From positions 1 through 32,769 of the forward strand of contig JAIRKY010000008.1 in NCBI GenBank assembly GCA_031259755.1: a stretch of 32,769 bases of DNA, read 5' to 3'. Position numbers and translations under genes: made by a program. The DNA is from Mediterranea sp. (in: CFB group bacteria). Lineage in GTDB: Bacteria; Bacteroidota; Bacteroidia; Bacteroidales; Bacteroidaceae. This document shows, piece after piece, positions 7,277 through 14,974 of this stretch. How positions within the stretch are numbered: position 1 is the stretch's first letter; each line of letters starts with the position of its first letter. The notes beneath the pieces are model-generated. The model made no database searches. It had not been told where the DNA came from and saw only the letters and a program-made list of their open reading frames with translations.

Positions 7277-9016
7277 TTATTTATACTCATACAGCCTCAC
7301 ACGAAGAATACTAAATTCCCCGACAGGAATGCGTATGTGTCGTCCCTGATGAGTCTGATCGCCATTCAGGCGGCGTACATAACTTAAAGCGCCATCGGCA
7401 TTGACTTTTACCTCATCTACCGGACCGATACCTGCACGGGAAGTCCCTTTCCAACCGGATTCCTGTTTCCGGGCTTTACCTCCGGCGTTTACAAATCCGT
7501 CCTCTCCAAGGTCTTTAGCTTCAATCAATTCATTCTCTCCCGCTTTCCGGAATTCGATAACAATACCGCTACCGGCAACGATGTATTCATCCTTAGCCAG
7601 TTTTAAAACAATACCACCGCCTTCCGGCCATTGACTGCCATCCGTAGCGCGCGGATCCCAAGGTAAAGTAAAGTAATGCCTGCATATCAAGCTAAGATCG
7701 TTATATGTTAGTATGCGTTCTTTGTTCTCCGCGTCAAAATGTAAGCCATTCATCACGCCCTTTCCCTGATGTTTGGTGAGTAACGGCATCAACTCCCGCA
7801 GTCTGGCATAAGCCTGTACGGTAGGAGCTTCCGGGGCATCCGAACCATTCTCGATAGAGAACGGGCAGTATCCGATCGCATCGTGTTCACCAAATACATA
7901 GAACGCCTGGGCTCCATTGTTATTTGATAATCTGATCTCAGGAATAAACAACGGATTATTGCGTAGTTTATATTGCGCCACCCAGTCCACGAAACCTTTA
8001 TCATATAGGTCGGGGGCAAGAATATCAATACCCGGCGCACCGCAACGCCATACATCAATAAGGTGTGCCAGTGGGCCTGCCGATGGGTATTCGCCCGGTT
8101 TACGTCCGCGACTGTTCATGGCCGCATTTACATACAGAGGCACATGGTGAATGGAACGGGCAGTCTGTGCCAGTCTCTCCACATATTGAGCATACGACCA
8201 GGCCATGAATATTTCGTCGGTGTACAGGTCGTTACCAAAGACCTCCTGCCAGTTACCTTTTGTTTTATATCCCTGCTTTCCCCATTTCTCAGTCATCCAG
8301 GGATGCAGCGCCTTTTTGTTCTTATTCAGGTAACTCATCAAGGCATCAGGAACAGGAGCGTTGAACAACGCATTGGCTTCCTTGGAGTAGTCGCGGGCAT
8401 CTTCGAGCATGCCGATCTCATTCTCTATCTGCACCATCACTACCGTATGTTCTTTACTGTCGACAGCGGCGATATGCTTCATAAACCGGCCGAACGCGCG
8501 ATTATCGGCCTGACACACGTTGTCGGAGAACGAGCTGGCAATCTCCAACGGTTTCCCCATTTTGGTATAAGCCCGGGGATATTTCTTATCATCCTTTTTG
8601 AACCACAAAGGGGCGTAACAACTCATTGAGTTCTTCCATGCTCCAAACCAGAGGAAGATTACTTTCAGGTTGTTTGCTCTCGCTTGCAGAATGACCTTAT
8701 CGATCAAAGTAAGATCAAAGTTCCCTTCGGTAGGCTCAACCAAATCCCAATAAGCCGGAACCAGCACGGTATTCAGCCCCATCCGCTGTAGTTTGGGAAA
8801 TATCCGTTCAATATCTTCAACGGACGATGCCGATGAGTTACCCAGTTCTCCACCTATGATCAGAAATGGGTTGCCGTCTACCATAAGCTGTGTTGCCGTA
8901 CCTTGTTTCCGGAGATAAGGCAACTGAGAATAAACCTTTGTTATACCTACAAACGGTAGTATGAGGAAAAGAACGAGTATTGTTTTCTTTTTGAATAATG
9001 ATTTATTGTATTTCAT
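7277..9016 (-). CDS. Secreted GH35-like beta-galactosidase (DUF5597 type)
   Basis: A 579-residue glycoside hydrolase of clan GH-A. A signal peptide covers about residues 1-30 (LVLFLILPFVGITKVYS, then Q). The TIM barrel shows the acid/base in VQIENEIG (E200) and the nucleophile in FIPEIR (E360), at normal spacing. GGELGNSS near residue 55 and PAYWDLVEPTEGNFDL near 87-102 match GH35/GH42-like beta-galactosidases. The part after about residue 400 fits the DUF5597 beta-rich domain found in such enzymes, some of which act on xyloglucan or other galactosylated plant glycans. It is last in a susC-susD-GH operon, so it probably trims galactose from the imported glycan in the periplasm. Exact linkage unknown. 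Confidence 0.85.
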   Translation of the reverse strand: MKYNKSLFKKKTILVLFLILPFVGITKVYSQLPYLRKQGTATQLMVDGNPFLIIGGELGNSSASSVEDIERIFPKLQRMGLNTVLVPAYWDLVEPTEGNFDLTLIDKVILQARANNLKVIFLWFGAWKNSMSCYAPLWFKKDDKKYPRAYTKMGKPLEIASSFSDNVCQADNRAFGRFMKHIAAVDSKEHTVVMVQIENEIGMLEDARDYSKEANALFNAPVPDALMSYLNKNKKALHPWMTEKWGKQGYKTKGNWQEVFGNDLYTDEIFMAWSYAQYVERLAQTARSIHHVPLYVNAAMNSRGRKPGEYPSAGPLAHLIDVWRCGAPGIDILAPDLYDKGFVDWVAQYKLRNNPLFIPEIRLSNNNGAQAFYVFGEHDAIGYCPFSIENGSDAPEAPTVQAYARLRELMPLLTKHQGKGVMNGLHFDAENKERILTYNDLSLICRHYFTLPWDPRATDGSQWPEGGGIVLKLAKDEYIVAGSGIVIEFRKAGENELIEAKDLGEDGFVNAGGKARKQESGWKGTSRAGIGPVDEVKVNADGALSYVRRLNGDQTHQGRHIRIPVGEFSILRVRLYEYK

Positions 9017-9040
9017 ATCTATTTATTTAGTGAGTGTCTA

Positions 9041-9099
9041 AAAAGTCCGGATGTTCTTGAGCAAAGTTAATAGATTGCTCAAAGAACGTCCGGACTTTT
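9041..9099 (-). terminator. Long hairpin between susD and the glycosidase gene
   Basis: Arms 9041-9064 and 9075-9099 pair almost completely (AAAAGTCCGGA against TCCGGACTTTT plus GAGCAA against TTGCTC, with one mismatch and one bulge) around a 10-base loop. On the leftward transcript a T-run follows the stem. It could end part of the susCD transcripts or protect their 3' ends, making the glycosidase less expressed than SusCD. Confidence 0.6.
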
Positions 9100-9100
9100 A

Positions 9101-9136
9101 AACGCTTTTTTCTATGATTAACTAAAGAAAAGCGTT
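9101..9136 (-). repeat. Second small hairpin at the susD stop
   Basis: AACGCTTTT (9101-9109) and AAAAGCGTT (9128-9136) are exact complements with an 18-base loop. The susD stop codon (9135-9137) touches the right arm. With the hairpin at 9041-9099 it makes a double stem-loop just after susD. Confidence 0.45.
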
Positions 9137-11150
9137 AATATCCGGGATTCTGATAAGCATCCTTTTCCGCTTCGGTCATCTCCAGCGCGTCGATCTGTCC
9201 TTGTGGAATGGGGCGCAGGTAATGATGCTTGTCGATGATACGCGTAAACGTCTGCTTTTCAACGTCGCCGTTGGTTGACATACTGCCTTGTGCATTGAGC
9301 GCACTGCCTATCTCGTAGGACTGGCTATACTCTATCCACTTCTGCGTGCGCGCGAGGTCGAACCAGCGGAAGCCTTCGCCGAAGTATTCGCGACTGCGCT
9401 CGGCTAAGATATAGTCGATGTCGATAGTAGCGGGAGTAGCTGCTACCATGGCAGCGCTGTTATCTTGTATTTTCTCTGCATTGCCATTGTTGTCCCAACG
9501 CCACTTGCCTGCACGGGCGCGGATTATATTGATCAGACCTTTGGCTGTTCCGTCGTTGGCATAAGCGCCCGATACGGCTTTGGTCGTCGCACCTTTCACT
9601 GCGGCTTCGGCGGCTATAAAGAACAGTTCGGAGAAATAAGCCAGGTTTATCGGGCGGGTGATACCACCGTTAGGTTGCCCCAGGCCTGTGCCGTTGTCCG
9701 TACGATAAGTGCCGAGTTTCCATAATATCGGGTAGCGGCCACGGCTGATGTAGCTTGGTTCTACTACGTAGTCGGCTCTTCCCTCTGTTACGCCGCCACG
9801 GACGTCACTGAAACATTTGGTATCGGAATAATCCACCGAGGCGCTGATGTCCTCATCGAGGAATGTGAGAACGGCATCGCCGTTCTTTATCGGAAGCCCG
9901 TTGGCATTATAGTAAGTCTCTGTTGCATCACCTCCTTTTGCCCAGTTACCGCGGAAGACGGTGGTAAACGTGCCGTCGTAACGTGAGTCATTGCTCTTGT
10001 CGGAAAATGTCCGGGTGAATACGCCGATAGGAGGAGCCATACAACTCCACGGACGGCCATAGGCCTGCGCGGCTTCACGTTTCACGGTTTCTATAGCGCC
10101 GATAGTTTTACCATCATTATCTTTTTTCCATTCCGAGGTTATGCTACTTCTGATCAGCGTGTAGTTGTACGTCACGAACCATACGATCTGATTACCCGGA
10201 GCGCCGCCGCTGAAATACGTGTGGCTTTGCCCGTCATACTGTTCGCTGCCTTCGGTATGGTCGGCATACAGCATCACTTCGCTGTTGCGGTCGTTCGATC
10301 CGAGATGGATGTCATAATAAGTAGGTTGCAACGCATAAGGGCCGGGGTTGACGATACCGTCCACCGCATAGTCGTATGCTTTCTGGAAATACCAAGCCTT
10401 GTCGCGCCCGTCCGGGTCGGTACGGTCGCAAGCCGGATAAGTGGGAATATCGCCCGGATTCTCCAGCCACCAGCCGTAGGTCAGGTATGCCTTGGCCAGC
10501 ATGAGGCGGGCGAGGGTTTTGGTGACGCCGCCCGTGACGCGGGGAGTTTCGGGCAATTCCCCGATTGCCGTAAGCAGGTCCGGGAAGATGGCTTTCGTAT
10601 AGACTTCGGGCACTGTGTTGCGCACGGAAGTACGATTGGGGGTCGTGTTGAACATCAGTTCTCCGCCACCCAGATCCAACGGAACGCCTCCGAAGTTCTG
10701 TACCAGTTGGAAGTAATCGTAGGCGCGGAAGAAGCGCGCTTCGGCGATCAGCGCTTCCGAGATGCCTACGGATGCCGCATTCTCTATGATGCCCGATGCT
10801 GTGTTGATGTTGCTGAACGCCTCGTTCCAGAGCGCATCACTACGATGGGTGTTAGATGCAAGATTTCCAACGCCCTGCGTCAGGTCTGCATCCTTGAAGT
10901 TGTTGTCGGCGCTCCAGGCATACGTGTACTCATCGGTGGCGCATTGCAGGGCGGCGTAGTAATACTGTCCGTTGAAGTAGCGCAGGTGCGCGTACATGGC
11001 GGTCAAGCCTCCCATTACACCTGTTTCGGTCTTGAAGAAAGTGGGGTCGTAAGTGCTGCGCGGTTGCTCGTTCAGTATATCGGAACATCCCGCAAGAAGC
11101 AGCGAGCAGAGCGCTGTTCCTATGATTGACTTTATAGATTTCGTATTCAT
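9135..11150 (-). CDS. SusD/RagB-family outer-membrane glycan-binding lipoprotein
   Basis: A 671-residue protein if started at the ATG at 11150, giving a lipoprotein signal MNTKSIKSIIGTALCSLLLA followed by GC, with the lipid-modified cysteine at residue 22. A longer frame to 11225 would overlap susC and lacks a signal at its start. Typical SusD features follow: NEQPRSTYDPTFFKTETGV after the signal, AEARFFRAYDYFQLVQNFG in the TPR-like scaffold, and ILAERSREYFGEGFRWFDLA near the C-terminus. SusD proteins cap the TonB-dependent SusC barrel and capture oligosaccharides at the cell surface. The gene starts 13 bases after susC ends. The ligand cannot be told; the downstream beta-galactosidase suggests a galactosylated glycan. 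Confidence 0.95.
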   Translation of the reverse strand: MNTKSIKSIIGTALCSLLLAGCSDILNEQPRSTYDPTFFKTETGVMGGLTAMYAHLRYFNGQYYYAALQCATDEYTYAWSADNNFKDADLTQGVGNLASNTHRSDALWNEAFSNINTASGIIENAASVGISEALIAEARFFRAYDYFQLVQNFGGVPLDLGGGELMFNTTPNRTSVRNTVPEVYTKAIFPDLLTAIGELPETPRVTGGVTKTLARLMLAKAYLTYGWWLENPGDIPTYPACDRTDPDGRDKAWYFQKAYDYAVDGIVNPGPYALQPTYYDIHLGSNDRNSEVMLYADHTEGSEQYDGQSHTYFSGGAPGNQIVWFVTYNYTLIRSSITSEWKKDNDGKTIGAIETVKREAAQAYGRPWSCMAPPIGVFTRTFSDKSNDSRYDGTFTTVFRGNWAKGGDATETYYNANGLPIKNGDAVLTFLDEDISASVDYSDTKCFSDVRGGVTEGRADYVVEPSYISRGRYPILWKLGTYRTDNGTGLGQPNGGITRPINLAYFSELFFIAAEAAVKGATTKAVSGAYANDGTAKGLINIIRARAGKWRWDNNGNAEKIQDNSAAMVAATPATIDIDYILAERSREYFGEGFRWFDLARTQKWIEYSQSYEIGSALNAQGSMSTNGDVEKQTFTRIIDKHHYLRPIPQGQIDALEMTEAEKDAYQNPGY

Positions 11151-11163
11151 ATTTACATGGATT

Positions 11164-14100
11164 TTAGAATGACAGATTGATACCAAACAGATAGTTGCGT
11201 GTGGAAGGTGCATTTGTTCCCACAATTAGCAGGCGGGGCTTCAAACTGGTAGTCACGGCCTGATTCTCGTTACCATAAGAGTTTGTTTCCGGGTCGCATC
11301 CCGATTCGTCATGATAGGGCGAGAGGAACACGAACGGGTTCTGTACGGTGGCATACAGCCTGAGGTTGCTTACGCCTAAGCGGTTCAGCCACTCTTTCGG
11401 TACGTTATAGCCCAGGGTGATGGCGCGTACCTTCAGGTATGACGCGTCGAAATATCCCATCGTGCTGCCATACTTCGGATTGTCGCTTTGTTCCACACCT
11501 CCGGGTTTCGGATACTTGGCGTTCGTGTTTTCGGGTGTCCAATAGTCTACTTTCACGTTACCGCGTCGGCCTGTCATCATGTTCAGATAGCCTGTGGACG
11601 AATAAAGGGTACTGATAAGGATGCCTCCGCTCTTAAAAGCTCCGACAACGCTCAGGTCGAAGTCCTTGTATGCCACGCGGGTGTTGAAGCCACCCTGGAA
11701 GTCAGGTTCCATATCTAATATCTGGCGGTCGTCGGCGCCGATGGCTCTCTTGGGGGTGCCGTCTTCATTGTATCCACCGGTATATTTCACCTTGATCATA
11801 CCCGCGTTGCCACCCGGTTCGAGTGTAGTGAAATACTTGTAGTCAGGGTCGGTCTCGTTCCACAGTCCTATCTTCTCGTAATCATAAATCACGTCGATGG
11901 GATGCCCCACGAACCACCAATTGTCTACATCCTGCTTTGCACCCGAGGCGAGCGATACCAACTCGTTGTGGTTGGAATAAAGGTTGATGCCCGCGTCCCA
12001 GCTCCAGCCGTTCACATTATCCAGTATGACGCCGTTCAGCGAAAGCTCGAAACCTTTGTTACGGGTGTCGCCTACATTCGCCATGTAGCTTCCTACGCCG
12101 GCAGTCTCGGGCAGGTTCACGCTCTGCAACACATCTTTAGTGTCTTGCACATAGTACTCGAACGTACCGTAAATGCGGTGTTTGAGAAAAGAGAAGTCAA
12201 AGCCGAAGTTCCAAGTCTTGGAGTATTCCCATCCCAGTTCCTGGTTGGCCAGTTCCGATACGTAATAGCCGGTAGTGTAGGTGTCGCCGAAGTTGTACGG
12301 ACGGGTAGCCAGCAAGCCGAGCGTCTTGTAAGGGTCAACGGACTGGTTGGAAGTTTCCCCGTATCCTACGCGTAACTTGAGCTGATCCATTATCGGGAGC
12401 AGATTTTCCATGAAACCTTCTTTCGCTATATTCCAACCGAGGGATACAGCCGGATACGTATGCCATTTGTGTCCCGGAGCCAGGCGTGAGGAAGCGTCGG
12501 CGCGGAAAGTCACGCTTGCCATGTATTTATCGTCATACGAATACATCGCACGTCCCATCCACGACATCAATCCGGTTTGGTAATACCCCTGGTCGCCCGG
12601 TCTGACGGAGATTTCGCCTGCCGCCTGCCCCAGGTTATAGTATTGGAAGTAATCGGCGGGAACATCTTTGGCGGAAACCGCCGACTTGTTGTAAGTGGTC
12701 TGTTCGGCAGAATACATTCCTACAATGTTCAGCCGGTGTTTGTCCGCAAAGGTGCGGTCATAGGTCAGCAGGTTCTCGATCGTCCAGTTGGTAGTGAGCG
12801 AATTGCTGATGGACGCAGACGATTCGGTGGTGGCATTCGTACTGTTGATGCCCTGGCCTGTGAAAGAGCCGTTATTGCCCATGCGCAGGTTCAAACCCAG
12901 ATTGGCGCGGTACTTCAACCCTTCTATACCGGGCGCTTTTATTTCGGCATAAACGTTGTTGTATGTACCGAATGCCTTATTCTGCTGGATCCACAGGTCT
13001 TTTGTATTTTCCAGCACAGATTTCGTAATGACGAATTGGTCATCGGTAGCCATCTTGACCGTTCTCTTCAACGTGCCGTCTTCATTGTAGGGATTGACTA
13101 TGGGCGCCATGCTCAGTATACCATACGTACCCAATTGTCCGCCTTCGGTGATGTTATAGGTGTTGTTGCTCACAAAGCCCATCTTCACATACTTGCCTAT
13201 CTCCTGGTCGATGGAACCGCGCAGAGAGATACGGTTGAATTGTTGCGTAGGTATCGCACCACTATCATGATAGTAACCGGTTCCGAAGCTGTAGTTGTTC
13301 GTCTTTCCGCCACCCTGTACGCTTATGTCGTGGCTGGTGGTGATTCCCGTTTGATAGACCAGATCTTGCCAGTCGGTATTTACATCATCAGCTTCATCTA
13401 TATTATTATTGTATTTACCTGCGGCCTTGCGGAGGGCTACAAACTCTTCACCGTTCATCATCGGGTATTTGATGGCATTCTTGATACCATAGTACCCGTT
13501 GTAGGTCACTTGCGCTTTCATTTCCGTATGGCCCTTGTTAGTCGTTATCATGATAACGCCGTTAGCGCCGCGCGAACCGTAGATAGCCGTCGAAGAAGCA
13601 TCTTTCAGGATATCCATGCTTTTGATGTCATTCGGATTGATATCCGATATGTTCCCGGCGAATGGAATACCGTCCAATACAACCAGCGGGTCGTTGCTGG
13701 CGTTGAGTGAACGCGTACCGCGGATACGTATCTGCATGGATGCGCCAGGCTTTGAAGACGTCTGCGACATGTCTACACCTGCCACACGTCCTTGCAAAGC
13801 GGAGGATATGTTACCTGTCTGCACTGCACGGAGTTCTTCGCCGCGTACGGAAGCGATAGAACCCGTCACATCCGATTTACGTTGAGTGCCATATCCGATC
13901 ACTACAACTTCATTTAAAAGTTGTGCGTCATCTTGCAAAATAATAGCAAAGCGAGTCTTACCATCGACATTGATGGTCTGGCTTTGGTAACCTATAAAAG
14001 AGATAACAAGTTTACCCTGAGAAGATACTTTCAAGGTAAAGTTACCATCAATGTCGGTAATAGTACCATTGGTGGTTCCTTGTTCCAATACACTGGCGCC

Positions 14101-14235
14101 AATTATCGGCTCGCCCAAAGGATCATTAACTACACCTGTTACGGTAATAGTTTGCGAGAATGCCCATATAGGTATCAAGCATAACAGAAAGAATAGCCCA
14201 AGGGGCCTGATAACAACACAATTGGTGTTTCTCAT
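11164..14235 (-). CDS. SusC/RagA-family TonB-linked outer-membrane transporter
   Basis: A 1023-residue barrel if started at the ATG at 14235 (MRNTNCVVIR), which gives a signal peptide ending near AFSQ. A 13-residue longer frame has no signal at its start. After the signal a carboxypeptidase-regulatory-like domain runs over about residues 30-95 (TVTGVVNDPLGEPIIGASV). Then comes the SusC signature LNEVVVIGYGTQRKSDVTGS, the plug domain with MQIRIRGTRSLNASNDPLVV and DPLVVLDGIPFAG, and a long barrel ending in an aromatic residue (FGINLSF). It imports oligosaccharides with its SusD lid using TonB energy. No STN domain is seen, so it probably does not signal to an anti-sigma factor. No regulator gene lies next to the operon. 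Confidence 0.95.
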   Translation of the reverse strand: MRNTNCVVIRPLGLFFLLCLIPIWAFSQTITVTGVVNDPLGEPIIGASVLEQGTTNGTITDIDGNFTLKVSSQGKLVISFIGYQSQTINVDGKTRFAIILQDDAQLLNEVVVIGYGTQRKSDVTGSIASVRGEELRAVQTGNISSALQGRVAGVDMSQTSSKPGASMQIRIRGTRSLNASNDPLVVLDGIPFAGNISDINPNDIKSMDILKDASSTAIYGSRGANGVIMITTNKGHTEMKAQVTYNGYYGIKNAIKYPMMNGEEFVALRKAAGKYNNNIDEADDVNTDWQDLVYQTGITTSHDISVQGGGKTNNYSFGTGYYHDSGAIPTQQFNRISLRGSIDQEIGKYVKMGFVSNNTYNITEGGQLGTYGILSMAPIVNPYNEDGTLKRTVKMATDDQFVITKSVLENTKDLWIQQNKAFGTYNNVYAEIKAPGIEGLKYRANLGLNLRMGNNGSFTGQGINSTNATTESSASISNSLTTNWTIENLLTYDRTFADKHRLNIVGMYSAEQTTYNKSAVSAKDVPADYFQYYNLGQAAGEISVRPGDQGYYQTGLMSWMGRAMYSYDDKYMASVTFRADASSRLAPGHKWHTYPAVSLGWNIAKEGFMENLLPIMDQLKLRVGYGETSNQSVDPYKTLGLLATRPYNFGDTYTTGYYVSELANQELGWEYSKTWNFGFDFSFLKHRIYGTFEYYVQDTKDVLQSVNLPETAGVGSYMANVGDTRNKGFELSLNGVILDNVNGWSWDAGINLYSNHNELVSLASGAKQDVDNWWFVGHPIDVIYDYEKIGLWNETDPDYKYFTTLEPGGNAGMIKVKYTGGYNEDGTPKRAIGADDRQILDMEPDFQGGFNTRVAYKDFDLSVVGAFKSGGILISTLYSSTGYLNMMTGRRGNVKVDYWTPENTNAKYPKPGGVEQSDNPKYGSTMGYFDASYLKVRAITLGYNVPKEWLNRLGVSNLRLYATVQNPFVFLSPYHDESGCDPETNSYGNENQAVTTSLKPRLLIVGTNAPSTRNYLFGINLSF

Positions 14236-14384
14236 GATGATACATTTTAAATTAATAATAAGAAGTTGATTCACTCTGTTTTCACCACTATAATACAGTG
14301 CGATTTATTGTGCTAATATAGGACTATTCCAGTTCTTATTTATGTTTTTTTTGTTTCATTATGTTTGTTGTTTGTTACATCGAC

Positions 14385-14420
14385 TTGCAGAAATGTTACA
14401 AAAGTTTGCAGAAATGTAAC
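14385..14420 (-). promoter_or_regulatory. Direct repeats upstream of susC, likely activator site
   Basis: TTGCAGAAATGTTAC at 14385-14399 and TTGCAGAAATGTAAC at 14406-14420 differ at one base and are exactly 21 bp apart, two turns of DNA, so a dimeric regulator could bind both on one face. They lie about 150 bases upstream of the susC start. SusC/SusD operons are usually switched on by hybrid two-component, SusR or ECF-sigma regulators; which one acts here is unknown. Confidence 0.5.
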
Positions 14421-14512
14421 ATACAGCAGACTGGACAGCTTGGAAACTCCCAGAGATATTACCTTACTAACGTGAGTTCGACGTAATATTCAAATAAGTC
14501 GTTGACTTATTG

Positions 14513-14575
14513 AATTATTACGTTGAGTTATGAGATTATTACGTCGAGTTATTAAATTATTACGTCGAGATATGA
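14513..14575. repeat. Tandem array: three 21-bp units
   Basis: Units start at 14513, 14534 and 14555, each of the form RATTATTACGTYGAGWTATKA with two or three differences between copies. A partial inverted relative lies just before at 14477-14494. Read in one frame the array gives 7-residue repeats on either strand. Confidence 0.75.
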
Positions 14576-14617
14576 TGAGAATAAAACGAATCATAACTTT
14601 TGCAGGTGGCTTTTCAA

Positions 14618-14695
14618 ATTTTGCGTTGGTCTCTTCGATTTTTGCGTTGGGCGTTTTGATTTTTGCGTTGGGCATTTGGGGTAAATGCGTTGGGC
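14618..14695. repeat. Tandem array: four units of about 21 bp built on TTTTGCGTTGGGC
   Basis: TGCGTTGG occurs at 14622, 14643, 14664 and 14686, spacing 21, 21 and 22 bp. The second and third units are the closest match (TTTTTGCGTTGGGC). Part of the array (14651-14670) has a perfect 20-bp inverted copy at 14711-14730, so the region could form a large stem-loop. Confidence 0.7.
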
Positions 14696-14795
14696 ATTTA
14701 GTGAAAACATCAACGCAAAAATCAAAACGCGTTGGGCTTTTCGGGTGCGTTAATAGTGCGTTGGATTTGCGCTGTTTGCGGCGGTTGATATCCTG

Positions 14796-14823
14796 CTGCC
14801 GGGCGTCGGGCCGACGGCGGCAG
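14796..14823. repeat. GC-rich hairpin
   Basis: CTGCCG (14796-14801) pairs with CGGCAG (14818-14823), and inside it CGTCGG (14804-14809) pairs with CCGACG (14811-14816). It is much richer in GC than its surroundings. No T-run follows on either strand. Confidence 0.5.
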
Positions 14824-14934
14824 GTTAGCTAACATAGGGCCGGAGGGTGTAGTTTGGACTGCGAATACGAGTGATGTAAATAATGGGCAGTATCTTCTCC
14901 TTCGATCGTCCGGAGTTGGCTTTTTCTCTGGCTA

Positions 14935-14974
14935 CTCCTCCCATCTAAGCATGGAAATAGGGAGGAGGTTTTTT
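14935..14974 (+). terminator. Terminator-like hairpin at the end of the CoA-transferase gene
   Basis: CTCCTCCC (14935-14942) pairs with GGGAGGAG (14960-14967), followed rightward by a run of six T. The T-run favours rightward termination, although no rightward gene is seen upstream. On the leftward strand the stem follows the CoA-transferase stop directly and is preceded by the A-run, so it may also end that transcript. Confidence 0.4.

Larger units (their letters stand above)
14236..14972. other. Repeat-rich spacer between the CoA-transferase and susC
   Basis: No believable gene in these 737 bases. From right to left they contain a terminator-like hairpin at the end of the CoA-transferase gene, a GC-rich hairpin (14796-14823), two arrays with a 21-bp period, a copy of the motif TCGAACTCACGTTA (14468-14481, leftward), and paired direct repeats upstream of susC. 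A leftward TATATTAG at 14320-14313, one base off the TAnnTTTG consensus, may be the susC -7 element, giving a leader of about 70 bases. Open frames across the arrays (14530-14832 rightward, 14490-14675 leftward) encode only 7-residue repeats and are probably by-products of the 21-bp units. Confidence 0.6.

Noticed and set aside
10221-11129. A 302-codon rightward open frame
   Set aside because: It lies antisense to the clear SusD gene and has no recognisable motif or start context.
11151-11225. An N-terminal extension of SusD
   Set aside because: It would overlap susC and bury the lipoprotein signal inside the protein.
12577-13710. A 377-codon rightward open frame
   Set aside because: It is antisense to susC, has no family resemblance and reflects the codon use of the real gene.
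14490-14675. A leftward 61-codon frame with 7-residue repeats
   Set aside because: The repeats follow directly from the 21-bp DNA units, and both strands are open. No start signal or known domain; treated as a minisatellite, not a gene.
14513-14695. A CRISPR array
   Set aside because: Units are contiguous 21-bp repeats without unique spacers, and there are no cas genes in the window.
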